From NCBI GenBank assembly GCA_036258055.1, contig DATAEK010000366.1, positions 1-8,706 of the forward strand: DNA of 8,706 bases, read 5' to 3'. Both the position numbers and the translations under genes were made by a program. Numbering within the stretch: the stretch's first letter is position 1; each line of letters opens with the position of its first letter. This stretch comes from DATAEK01 sp036258055 (GTDB lineage: Bacteria > Acidobacteriota > Vicinamibacteria > Vicinamibacterales > 2-12-FULL-66-21). Positions 1 through 6,745 of this stretch are shown in pieces. The notes below the pieces were generated by a model. That model saw only the letters and a list, made by a program, of their open reading frames with translations, made no database searches and was not told where the DNA came from.

Positions 1-587
1 GAGGGGTTCAACTTCATCGCCTGCGGGATGACCTCCCGATCCACGATCAACCCGGCGTCGAGCACGGCCACCTGGGCGAGCGGTGTGGCCGCGTAGAGCA
101 TCCACAACGCGGTGTAATCGAGGTCACCACGCGTGACCAGCCACTTGTGCGCCTTGTAGATGGACGGTAGCGCGTGAGTGGCGGCGCTCATGATCTGCAG
201 CCGCGTGTCCCGATCGCCGATCGCCCGCAGCCGGCCGCACAGGTCGGCGATGGTCTCGTCGTGCGTGTAGATCAACCGGCCCTTCGCCAGCAGCGAGTGC
301 ATGAACGAGTTGTGGATTGAGCCGTCGACCAGTCTACGGAATTGGGCGCGCGGCATCATGAACGCATGGACGTTCACGCCGTCTGCGTAGATTGACAGGC
401 TCCCCGGTTCCACCTTCTTGTCGTCGATCGTCACCAGCACCAGATCGATATCCGACTTGGCCCAGACGGTGTCGTGCGACAGGCTGCCGCAGAGAATCGC
501 CGCGAGGACGCTGCGATCGGCCTTGATCTGTTCGACGAGCGCGTCGAGCGCCGCAGTGAAATGCTGCCTGATGGTGCCGTGATCCAT
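1..587 (-). CDS. Nucleotidyltransferase-domain protein (partial, C-terminus beyond left edge)
   Basis: Reading from ATG at 587 gives 195 complete codons with no stop, so the gene continues past base 1. Residues 34-48 hold the polymerase-beta-like nucleotidyltransferase signature: Gly34-Ser35, ten residues, then Asp46-Ile-Asp48 followed by a hydrophobic strand (LVLV). This fold transfers a nucleotide from an NTP to a small molecule, RNA or protein; the substrate cannot be told here. After residue 90 the protein is mainly helical, with a conserved-looking Tyr144/Lys145/Lys148-Trp149 cluster, as in stand-alone nucleotidyltransferases with a C-terminal helical domain. The usual third carboxylate strand reads V-N-V-H around residues 71-74, so the third metal ligand is not obvious. 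No Shine-Dalgarno sequence lies before 587. An in-frame ATG at 650 would add 21 residues and also lacks one. The fold is fairly certain, the role unknown. Confidence 0.8.
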   Translation of the reverse strand, partial: MDHGTIRQHFTAALDALVEQIKADRSVLAAILCGSLSHDTVWAKSDIDLVLVTIDDKKVEPGSLSIYADGVNVHAFMMPRAQFRRLVDGSIHNSFMHSLLAKGRLIYTHDETIADLCGRLRAIGDRDTRLQIMSAATHALPSIYKAHKWLVTRGDLDYTALWMLYAATPLAQVAVLDAGLIVDREVIPQAMKLNP

Positions 588-961
588 AACGACGGAGAAA
601 CAGAAGTGTAATGCGCCGCAGTCATTCTGTGCAGCCGGTTGTGGCGCCATCAGGTGCTGCTAGGACGAGTTGCTCCCCCGGGTCAGTTCCCATGACAACT
701 CGCTCGCGCACCGCGTTGGTGTGCGTGGTCCGTCTAGCATTGATCAGGGCGTCATCGACGATCCATGCCCACACGATGTCGATTGGGAGCAGAGTCAGTT
801 GCCTGTTGCCGCGTCGGAGGATGACGCCGGGCAGCCGCTCGGCTATCTCGGTCTGTATCTCTTGGGCAGGACGCTCAGCTCGATCGTGCTACCGGCAATC
901 GAACGCAAGTCACCATAACTCGGTTCACAAACAGCTGGTCAGGAGATCAGGCCGGCGGCTC
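588..961. other. 374-bp spacer with no convincing gene; possible decayed coding sequence
   Basis: No frame here can be assigned with confidence. On the minus strand, bases 622-888 form an open frame of 88 codons plus stop with mostly G/C third bases (it includes the stretch LTLLPIDIVWAWIVDD), but it has no ATG, GTG or TTG near its beginning. A neighbouring minus frame (843-938) ends in KRYRPR just where the other becomes plausible, which would fit a gene remnant broken by one frameshift. On the plus strand a TTG-initiated 82-codon frame (670-918) and an overlapping 120-codon frame (611-973) compete for the same bases. I recognise none of these. The promoter of the nucleotidyltransferase gene should also lie here, but no clear -35/-10 pair stands out. 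Confidence 0.3.
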
Positions 962-3376
962 CTATGCTCGTAGCACCTTCACGGGATCGACCTTTGACGC
1001 CCGGTAAGCGGGAACGAGGCTCGCGACGAACGCCACGAGCGCGAGCGTTCCGGCGACGGCGGCGAGCGTCAGAGGATCGGATGCGCTGACGCCGAAGAGG
1101 AGCTTCTGGAGCAATCCCGCCGTCAGCAGCGCCGCGAACGTGCCCGCCACGATGCCGGCAAGCGCCGGCGTCATTCCCTCGATGACCACCAACCGGACGA
1201 CGTCCGCGGTGCGGGCACCGAGCGCCGTCCTGATGCCGATTTCCCGGCTGCGGCCGCGCCCGATGTACGAGAGGACGCTATAGATCCCGACCGTGGCGAG
1301 CGTCAGCGCGACTGACGCGAACAGGCCGAGCAGGACCGCGCTGAATCGTTGCGACGCCAGCGTCTCGTCGAGCACGCTATCCATCGTCCTGACACTTTCC
1401 ACCGGCTGCTCGGGATCGATCGATCGCACCGCACTCACGGCCGCCTGAGCCACCGATGTCGGAGGAACGGACGTGCGCAGCACGACTGCGAGCCTGGACC
1501 ACGGCCGCTCCCGCGTGTATTCGTAGACGGTGGGCGACGTCGCTTCGGACAGATCTCCCTGCTTGACGTCGCCGACGATACCGATGACCTGTTTCTGTTC
1601 GGTCTTTGACTGCAGCGGGAGCGAAATGCGCCGGCCAATCGGATCCGCCTCACCCCAGAGCAGCCTGGCCGCCGAACGGCTCACGAGCACCACCTCGTCA
1701 TCGGTGTCGGAGACATCGCGCCCTTTGAGTAGCGGGATTCTGAGGGTATGAAGATAGCCGGGTGTGATCTTGCGCACGGCGACGGTCGGCTGATCCCGCG
1801 GCAGAAGCTCCGCGTGCCCCTCGAGCACGATCGGCTGGACAGATCCACCCTGTGACGGGAGATCGTCGACAGTCGCGGCGGACTCGACGCCCGGAAGAGT
1901 GCGCATCCGCTGGAGCAGCGCGTCGAAGAATGCGCTGATTCTTGCCGGCGTGGCATACCGCGTCTCCGGAACGGTCACCTGCATCGTCAGCACGTTGTGG
2001 GAATCGTAGCCGGCGTCGACATTGCGCAAGGCGAGCAGGCTGCGGATGGTGACCGCGGCGCCCATCAAGAGCATCACCGACAACGCGACTTCGCAGACGA
2101 TGAGTACCCGGCGGGTTCGGATCCCAACCGCCGCGTCGCTTCGGCCGCCTTCCTTCAGGGCATCACCGAGATCCGGCCGGCCGGCGCGGAGCGCCGGCAG
2201 CGCCCCGGCGAGAATGCCGGTCAGGATCGACACGGCGGCGACGAAGCCCAGGACGCGAACGTCGATGGACACTTCCTCAGCTCTCGGCACCTGGTTCGCG
2301 AAGAGGGTAAGCCCGGCGGTCAGGCTGGTGCGCGCCACGATCAAGCCCAGCGAACCGCCGGCAAGCGCCAGAACCAGCGCCTCGATCAGGAGCTGCTGAA
2401 AGACTCGGCCGCGTCCCGCGCCGAGTGCGGATCGAATGGCGATTTCCTTCCGGCGTCCGAGCGCCCGGGCGAACAGCAGGTTGGCCACGTTCGCGCACGC
2501 GATGAGCAGCACGAGTGCGACCGCGACGAGCAGCATCACGAGCGTCAACCGAACGTCTCCGACGATCAGCTCCTGCAGCGGCACGAGGTCGGCTCCCCAG
2601 CCGGCGTTGGCCTGCGGGTACTCGCGCTCGAGGCGGGTTGAAATGAGGTTCATCTCCGATTGCGCTCGTGCCACCGTGACACCAGACTTCAGCCTGGCAA
2701 TGACCTGAGCGTTGTGATTGTCACGGACGGCGCGCTCAGCGTCCGTGTACGCGAGCGGCACCCAGATGTCCCGGGCGGCGATGGCCCACGAGGCCAAAGA
2801 GAAACGCGGCGGCATCACGCCAACGATGGTGTACGCCTCACCGTCGAGCGTGAGCGTGCGACCGACGACGTCATGCGCGGAAGCGAAGTGTGATTTCCAG
2901 AAGCCGTCGCTGAGTATGACGACGTGGCCGCGCGCTGGCGTGTCCTCGTCCGGCGCGAACACCCGCCCGAGCTGCGGCTGCGCACGCACGACGGCAAAAA
3001 AGTCTGCACCAACCGCGCCCGCCAGGATTGCCTCGGCGTTGCCACCGCCGGTCAGCGTGAACTGACGAAATTGATAAATGGCCATGCTGTCGAATGACTG
3101 CGCGGCCTGTTTCCAGTCGTAGTAGTTCGCGGGCGAGACGGCGAAACGATGAATGCCGGGGAACGCGTTCTGCGGCGGCTCGTGAAAAACGCGGACGAGC
3201 GCATCGGGCTGCACAAACGGCAACGGCCGAAGGAGCACGGCGTTGACAATGCTGAAGATGGCGGTGTTGGCCCCAATGCCGAGCCCCAGCACGGCGATCA
3301 CAGCCATCGTGAACGACGGCGTGCGGAGGAGCACGCGCCACGCGTATCGCAAGTCGGAGAGCAGCGTACGAATCAT
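962..3376 (-). CDS. ABC transporter permease, ADOP/MacB-FtsX type
   Basis: This 804-residue membrane protein is a duplicated MacB/FtsX-type permease. Residues 1-20 (MIRTLLSDLRYAWRVLLRTP) are the typical N-terminal amphipathic start, followed by TM1 (about 22-46) and a periplasmic MacB-PCD domain (about 50-270). An FtsX core (about 276-398) follows, with the hallmark cytoplasmic loop ANVANLL...RRKEIAIRSALGA (295-320). TM5 (422-446), a second periplasmic domain (450-670) and a second FtsX core (680-798, loop REIGIRTALGA at 711-721) complete it. There is no ATP-binding cassette, so a separate ATPase must drive it; none is in the window. Family knowledge suggests macrolide- or lipid-type efflux or mechanotransmission, but the substrate is unknown. 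I chose ATG 3376 because GGAG lies 5 nt upstream and it matches the family N-terminus. A GTG at 3430 would add 18 charged residues. Confidence 0.93.
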   Translation of the reverse strand: MIRTLLSDLRYAWRVLLRTPSFTMAVIAVLGLGIGANTAIFSIVNAVLLRPLPFVQPDALVRVFHEPPQNAFPGIHRFAVSPANYYDWKQAAQSFDSMAIYQFRQFTLTGGGNAEAILAGAVGADFFAVVRAQPQLGRVFAPDEDTPARGHVVILSDGFWKSHFASAHDVVGRTLTLDGEAYTIVGVMPPRFSLASWAIAARDIWVPLAYTDAERAVRDNHNAQVIARLKSGVTVARAQSEMNLISTRLEREYPQANAGWGADLVPLQELIVGDVRLTLVMLLVAVALVLLIACANVANLLFARALGRRKEIAIRSALGAGRGRVFQQLLIEALVLALAGGSLGLIVARTSLTAGLTLFANQVPRAEEVSIDVRVLGFVAAVSILTGILAGALPALRAGRPDLGDALKEGGRSDAAVGIRTRRVLIVCEVALSVMLLMGAAVTIRSLLALRNVDAGYDSHNVLTMQVTVPETRYATPARISAFFDALLQRMRTLPGVESAATVDDLPSQGGSVQPIVLEGHAELLPRDQPTVAVRKITPGYLHTLRIPLLKGRDVSDTDDEVVLVSRSAARLLWGEADPIGRRISLPLQSKTEQKQVIGIVGDVKQGDLSEATSPTVYEYTRERPWSRLAVVLRTSVPPTSVAQAAVSAVRSIDPEQPVESVRTMDSVLDETLASQRFSAVLLGLFASVALTLATVGIYSVLSYIGRGRSREIGIRTALGARTADVVRLVVIEGMTPALAGIVAGTFAALLTAGLLQKLLFGVSASDPLTLAAVAGTLALVAFVASLVPAYRASKVDPVKVLRA

Positions 3377-3381
3377 GGAGT

Positions 3382-3385
3382 CTCC
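3382..3385 (-). promoter_or_regulatory. Ribosome binding site of the permease
   Basis: GGAG on the minus strand, 5 nt before ATG 3376. It decides between this start and the longer GTG start at 3430. Confidence 0.7.
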
Positions 3386-3519
3386 AGCGGAACCCGGTTG
3401 GACCATCGGATCGCGGCGGACCGGAGGCACATTGTGGGAGATATCGCGTCAGGAGCTTAGACGAGAACGCCGCGGCCACGGTTTACGCGACGTTCCCGGC
3501 GGGGATGGTCCGGCTGTGA

Positions 3520-3545
3520 GGACCGACCTGACGTCCGGCCGGTCC
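3520..3545 (-). terminator. Hairpin just after the DGPF/YCII gene, possible terminator or 3' stabiliser
   Basis: In minus-strand RNA, GGACCGGCC pairs with GGUCGGUCC around an 8-nt loop (GGACGUCA), giving nine consecutive pairs including one G-U. On the plus strand the same position would be an A-C mismatch, so the fold favours minus-strand RNA. It starts 14 nt past the stop codon at 3560. No U-tract follows, so it is not a classical intrinsic terminator. Confidence 0.4.
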
Positions 3546-3559
3546 CTGATCGTTGGGGG

Positions 3560-3949
3560 TCAGGCCTTCGCTGCGCGACCGGCAGTCTGCGCCGTCTCCT
3601 GGACGAAATCGGACGCGTCGTACATCTGGCGGATCTCGCTTTCGCCGTCGCCGGCGACCCTGAGGAACCGCTTGGTCCACTCGATCGCTTCCTCTCTCGA
3701 CTTCACCTGGATCAACGCGAAGCCGCCGATGATCTCCTTGGATTCGGTGAAGGGACCATCGGTCACGGTGATCGAGCCGTCCGACAGGCGCACGCGCGCG
3801 CCCTTCGCGCTCGGCTGGCAGCCCTCGGTCGCCAGCAGGACACCGGCCTTGGTCATCTCGTCGATCAGCTGTCCCATGACCGCGATCTCTTGCTGGGTCG
3901 GAGGCGTGCCTTCCTTCTTCGCCGGCTTGTACAAACACAGGTATCGCAT
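3560..3949 (-). CDS. YCII-related DGPF-domain protein
   Basis: A small soluble protein of 129 residues with a single YCII-related fold (ferredoxin-like, dimeric in known members). It opens with MRYLCLYKPAKKEG, and residues 64-77 carry the family signature DGPFTESKEIIGGF, followed by the strand ALIQVKSREEAIEW (78-91). In many bacteria DGPF proteins are encoded beside ECF sigma factors of the ECF42 group, but no sigma factor gene lies next to this one, so it looks orphan. Its biochemical role is unknown; family members have been proposed to be enzymes or sigma partners. I chose ATG 3949 because AAGGAG sits 7 nt upstream and homologous proteins begin at this point. The frame stays open to 4027, which would add 26 unsupported residues. 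The last 20 residues are Ala/Gln-rich and probably disordered. Confidence 0.9.
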   Translation of the reverse strand: MRYLCLYKPAKKEGTPPTQQEIAVMGQLIDEMTKAGVLLATEGCQPSAKGARVRLSDGSITVTDGPFTESKEIIGGFALIQVKSREEAIEWTKRFLRVAGDGESEIRQMYDASDFVQETAQTAGRAAKA

Positions 3950-3956
3950 CGTCTGT

Positions 3957-3962
3957 CTCCTT
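3957..3962 (-). promoter_or_regulatory. Strong ribosome binding site of the DGPF/YCII gene
   Basis: AAGGAG on the minus strand, 7 nt before ATG 3949. This is the best Shine-Dalgarno match in the window and fixes the start. Confidence 0.8.
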
Positions 3963-4083
3963 GATTTATCAGTGAACAGCCGAACCGGCTGCCAGTTTCG
4001 ACCTCCGGTTCCTGTCTCTACTTTCACGTCGAACGAGCCGCCGTGAGATCGACAGCTCAGCCGTTGTTCTCTGGCGGAAAGTC

Positions 4084-4173
4084 TCGGGGCTCGGCGCTCG
4101 GCGTTCGCGTGTCGGGACTCGGCGTTCGGCGCTCGGCGTTCAGGTTCGAGTGTCGGCGTTCGGCGTTCAACGG
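4084..4173. repeat. Degenerate heptamer array, unit TCGGCGY
   Basis: Seven exact copies of TCGGCGC or TCGGCGT occur at 4091, 4098, 4119, 4126, 4133, 4153 and 4160. From 4084 to 4146 the register is strictly 7 bp, with degenerate units (TCGGGGC, TCGCGTG, TCGGGAC, TCAGGTT) in between. A 6-bp slip at 4147 precedes the last copies. A period of 7 rather than a multiple of 3 in codons, and a position between genes, suggest a noncoding short tandem repeat. The frames running through it are low-complexity and not believable proteins. Confidence 0.8.
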
Positions 4174-4197
4174 AGCGACACTCATTCCGCCTAACAG

Positions 4198-4303
4198 CCT
4201 CCGTACCTCCGCGCCCTCCGTGTGAGAACCTCCGCGTCCTCCGTCTCCTCCGCCTCCGCCTCCGCCGCCCCCGCCTCCTCCGTCTCCGACCCTCCGCCTC
4301 CGA
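4198..4303. repeat. CCTCCG low-complexity array (CGGAGG on minus strand)
   Basis: CCTCCG occurs eleven times (starting at 4198, 4206, 4215, 4229, 4238, 4247, 4253, 4259, 4277, 4291 and 4297) with spacings of 6-18 bp. The plus strand is almost pure pyrimidine plus G at the right end. The minus strand is a run of GG/GGG tracts ending about 10 bp beyond the stop codon of the methyltransferase gene. Similar CGGAGG-rich intergenic tracts are familiar from large GC-rich soil-bacterial genomes (general recollection, not checked). Confidence 0.75.
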
Positions 4304-4312
4304 CCCAACGAT

Positions 4313-5074
4313 TCACCCGTCGACCCGCCCGACTCTCATCGATATCGGCCACCTCACCGTCCTCCGAACCTCCGGATCACCCCACACCGCTTCAAGGTCT
4401 CGCGCGAAGTCATCGAGCGGCGCACGTCCGACTTTCTTCTCGGCTTCTCGGGCCGCTGACCACGTGTCGACGTAGCCAGTGAGATCCGGAAGGCGCCATG
4501 CGACCTCGATCGCGAGCGGCGGCGCCATCATTTCGGCGAACGGGAACGAGAGCGTGCGATACCCGGCGTCGACGTGCTGGCGTTCGGGTGGCCAGTACTG
4601 TCCGATGACGTCGTAATAGAACCGTTGGACCACCGCTTCGACCTCGTCTCCCTCGACGTGCAGCACGCCGTAAGTGACGAGCGCGAGCACGCCGTCATGA
4701 CGCGCGACCCGCCTGGCTTCGGTGTAAAACCGATCGAGATCCAGCCAGTGCGCCGCCTGCGCGACGGTGATGAGATCGGCCGCCGCATCGGGCAGCCCTG
4801 AGTCCTCTGCTTTCGCTACACGGTACTCGACACGCTCGTGCGGTTCGGCATTGGCGATCTGCGACGCGCTCGCATCGGTCGCCACGACGCGATCGAATCG
4901 TCCCGCCAGCGGCACTGACAGCTGACCGGTGCCGCATCCGCAATCGAGCGCGAGGTGAGAGCCGGGGGCGATGCCAGCGAGGTAATCAACAAGCGCGGAT
5001 GGATACGTTGGACGATGAGCGGCGTAACCCGCGGCGTGAGAGGAAAAGTGATCTTTGAATGGCGTGTTCGACAC
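4313..5074 (-). CDS. Class I SAM-dependent methyltransferase (TMT1/CRG1-like small-molecule type)
   Basis: A 253-residue soluble enzyme with a Rossmann-fold methyltransferase domain. The N-terminus has the pattern FxxHFSxxAxxYAxxRPxYP (residues 6-25) that marks the group related to yeast trans-aconitate and CRG1 methyltransferases. The glycine-rich SAM site is ALDCGCGTGQLS (42-53), the acidic residue contacting the ribose is Asp67 in the VATDAS strand, and AQAAHWLDL (105-113) follows motif II. The C-terminal GYVDTWSA (200-207) and WPISMRVGR (242-250) are also typical. The group methylates small carboxylates or toxic small molecules; the actual substrate is unknown. The start is a GTG at 5074 chosen from the conserved N-terminus; the Shine-Dalgarno signal is weak. 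The gene stands alone, divergent from the VOC gene, with repeat-rich DNA directly downstream. Confidence 0.9.
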   Translation of the reverse strand: MSNTPFKDHFSSHAAGYAAHRPTYPSALVDYLAGIAPGSHLALDCGCGTGQLSVPLAGRFDRVVATDASASQIANAEPHERVEYRVAKAEDSGLPDAAADLITVAQAAHWLDLDRFYTEARRVARHDGVLALVTYGVLHVEGDEVEAVVQRFYYDVIGQYWPPERQHVDAGYRTLSFPFAEMMAPPLAIEVAWRLPDLTGYVDTWSAAREAEKKVGRAPLDDFARDLEAVWGDPEVRRTVRWPISMRVGRVDG

Positions 5075-5117
5075 GACGGCTCGATAACAGGCTCAGTCTA
5101 GCAGGGGGCGGATTGGG

Positions 5118-5151
5118 ATGGGCCATGGGCCGATGGGCCATGGGCCATGGC
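5118..5151. repeat. Short tandem heptamers ATGGGCC between divergent genes
   Basis: Four ATGGGCC units (5118, 5125, 5133, 5140; one followed by an extra G) plus a partial fifth unit give overlapping CCATGG palindromes. The array lies in the 143-bp spacer between the minus-strand methyltransferase start (5074) and the plus-strand VOC start (5218). It looks like a slippage-type intergenic repeat. Confidence 0.75.
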
Positions 5152-5207
5152 TATCTCAATGGCAAATGGAATCATGGCAGACGGCCGCGGCGGTACACTC
5201 ACCTGAT

Positions 5208-5212
5208 GGAGG
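5208..5212 (+). promoter_or_regulatory. Ribosome binding site of the VOC gene
   Basis: GGAGG with a 5-nt spacer to ATG 5218, which supports that start. Confidence 0.75.
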
Positions 5213-5217
5213 CGTGA

Positions 5218-5634
5218 ATGCTGGCGAACCGGTCGATACCCCGCTGCACGGTCATTCCAGAGCTTGCCTACACGGACATCGGGGAGGCGATTACCTGGCT
5301 CAGCGACGCCTTCGGCTTCACGTTGCGGATTCGCATCGGGGATCATCGCGCCCAGATGAATGTCGGCGACGGTGCGGTGGTCCTCACCGAGCGGCGCGGC
5401 ACCGATGACCACCTGGAGCGTGCGCATTCGGTGATGGTGCGCGTCGACAACGTGGACGAGCATTACGCGCGCACCAGCGCTCGCGGCGCGCAGATCGTCA
5501 GGCCGCCGGCGAGCCACCCGTTCGGCGAGCGCCAGTACACGGTCATCGATCACGGTGGCCACTACTGGACGTTTACCCAATCGGTCGCCGACGTGGCGCC
5601 GGAGGATTGGGGAGGAACAGTCGGCCGGCTGTAG
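5218..5634 (+). CDS. VOC (glyoxalase/bleomycin-resistance fold) family protein
   Basis: A 138-residue soluble protein with the paired beta-alpha-beta-beta-beta fold of the vicinal oxygen chelate superfamily. The first module runs from IPELAYTDIGEAITWLSDAFGF (13-34) through the strand VGDGAVVLTE (49-58). The second runs from HSVMVRVDNVDEHYARTSARG (70-90) to FGERQYTVIDHGGHYWTFTQ (102-121). The closing GERQYxxxDxxGHxWxF pattern is characteristic of PhnB/glyoxalase-like members. The C-terminal tail VADVAPEDWGG resembles a subgroup of uncharacterised VOC proteins. Members include glyoxalases, dioxygenases and drug-binding resistance proteins. The metal ligands cannot be assigned with confidence, so no reaction is proposed. 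ATG 5218 has a good ribosome binding site. The gene converges on the aldo/keto reductase gene with 60 bp between their stops. Confidence 0.88.
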   Translation: MLANRSIPRCTVIPELAYTDIGEAITWLSDAFGFTLRIRIGDHRAQMNVGDGAVVLTERRGTDDHLERAHSVMVRVDNVDEHYARTSARGAQIVRPPASHPFGERQYTVIDHGGHYWTFTQSVADVAPEDWGGTVGRL

Positions 5635-5694
5635 CTGATGAAAATGATCAGGCGTCTGGTGACCGACGTGTGCACGCGATGTATCTGTTTCGTT

Positions 5695-6693
5695 TCAGCG
5701 CTCGCTATCGAGCACCCGCATCTGGTGGGCGTCGTAACGCGAGCCAGCGACGGCCGATGGCGGGATGGCGTGCTCGATGCGAACGAGGTCGGCGGGCGTC
5801 AGCGAGATGTCGAGCGCCGCCAGTGACTCGGCGAGCTGGGTACGCGTGCGTGCGCCGATGACCGGCACGATCGTCGCGCCCTTGGCGAGCACCCAGGCGA
5901 TCGCCAGTTGGGTGGCGGTCACGCGTTTCGCGGCGCCGAGCGATTGCAGCTCGTCGATCACCCGTTGATTGCGCTCGCGGTTCTCGCCGGAGAAACGCGG
6001 GAGGTTCGCGCGGAAATCGCTGCCGGCGGCGGGCTTCGAGCCGCTGAGGAGGCCGCGCGACAGCACGCCGTAGGCCGTCACGCCGATGCCCAGCTCCGCG
6101 AGCAACGGAAAGATCGACGCCTCGGGCCCGCGGCTGATGATCGAGTACTCGATCTGAAGGTCGCTGATCGGATGCGTCGCGTACGCGCGCCTGATCGTGT
6201 CGGGGCCGACTTCGGACAAGCCGACCGCCCGCACGTAGCCGGCCTTGATGAGATCGGCGATCGCGCCGACTGTCTCTTCGATCGGGACGGCCGGATCGAG
6301 ACGCCCCGGCCGGTAGATGTCGATGTGATCCACGCCCAGCCGCTTCAGCGTGTAGCCGATGAAGTTCCTGACCGCCACGGGCCGTGCGTCCATGCCGAGC
6401 CAGCTGCCATCCGGGGCGCGGAGCGCCCCGAATTTGACCGAGAGCAGCGCCGCGTCCCGGCGATCACGCAGCGCGCGGCCGATGAGCATCTCGTTGTGAC
6501 CGGCGCCGTAGTAGTCCCCCGTGTCGAGAAGCGTGACGCCGGCGGCGAGCGCGGCGTGAATCGTCGCGATGCTCTCGCGTTCGTCGGCGGGTCCGTACAT
6601 GCCGGACATGCCCATGCATCCGAGCGCCAGCGGATAGACCGCCGGGCCCGCCTGGCCGAGTTGCCGAGTCGGTGTCGGTGAGGTAGAGGTCAT
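5695..6693 (-). CDS. Aldo/keto reductase with atypical catalytic His position
   Basis: A 332-residue cytosolic oxidoreductase of the (alpha/beta)8 aldo/keto reductase superfamily, expected to use NADPH to reduce aldehydes or ketones. Visible family marks are LALGCMGMSGMYG (22-34), LLDTGDYYGAGHNEMLIGRAL (55-75) with catalytic Asp57 and Tyr62, the strand LLSVKFG with Lys87, and YVRAVGLSEVG. Near the C-terminus come LAIAWVLAKG and the cofactor-binding VPVIGARTRTQLAESL. In the usual motif IDLYxxHRxDP the catalytic His is replaced: here IDIYRPGRLDP (124-134) has Gly130. The length is normal for the Tas/YakC-like group. The start at ATG 6693 matches the family; no clear Shine-Dalgarno sequence precedes it. 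It lies 52 bp behind the second methyltransferase on the same strand, so cotranscription is likely. Confidence 0.93.
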   Translation of the reverse strand: MTSTSPTPTRQLGQAGPAVYPLALGCMGMSGMYGPADERESIATIHAALAAGVTLLDTGDYYGAGHNEMLIGRALRDRRDAALLSVKFGALRAPDGSWLGMDARPVAVRNFIGYTLKRLGVDHIDIYRPGRLDPAVPIEETVGAIADLIKAGYVRAVGLSEVGPDTIRRAYATHPISDLQIEYSIISRGPEASIFPLLAELGIGVTAYGVLSRGLLSGSKPAAGSDFRANLPRFSGENRERNQRVIDELQSLGAAKRVTATQLAIAWVLAKGATIVPVIGARTRTQLAESLAALDISLTPADLVRIEHAIPPSAVAGSRYDAHQMRVLDSER

Positions 6694-6745
6694 CGTTCGA
6701 CGCTAGATCGGGTGGAGGATTCGGCGCAAGGTCCGATTTGGATGG

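Larger units (their letters stand above)
3377..3559. other. Spacer between the DGPF/YCII gene and the permease gene
   Basis: This 183-bp stretch has no gene. It holds a minus-strand hairpin (3520-3545, listed separately) near the end of the upstream gene and the ribosome binding site of the permease. I see no convincing -35/-10 pair, so cotranscription of the two genes cannot be excluded. Confidence 0.6.

Noticed and set aside
1997..2641. 214-codon open frame on the plus strand
   Set aside because: It lies antisense inside the permease gene and has the Arg/Gly/Gln-rich composition of a GC-rich shadow frame.
962..3430. An ATPase-fused MacB transporter
   Set aside because: No Walker A or ABC signature motif is present; it is permease only.
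3243..4046. 267-codon plus-strand frame spanning two genes
   Set aside because: It crosses the permease start, a spacer and the whole DGPF/YCII gene in antisense.
4057..4308. Minus-strand Gly-rich 83-codon frame
   Set aside because: Its poly-Gly run is only a translation of the CGGAGG repeats.
5194..5199. TACACT as a -10 box for the VOC gene
   Set aside because: No acceptable -35 hexamer at 16-18 bp upstream.
5635..5651. CTGAT-N7-ATCAG hairpin between convergent genes as a terminator
   Set aside because: The stem is only 5 bp with no T-run on either side.
5908..6681. 257-codon open frame on the plus strand
   Set aside because: Antisense to the aldo/keto reductase, whose motifs are unmistakable; the frame shows no family signature.
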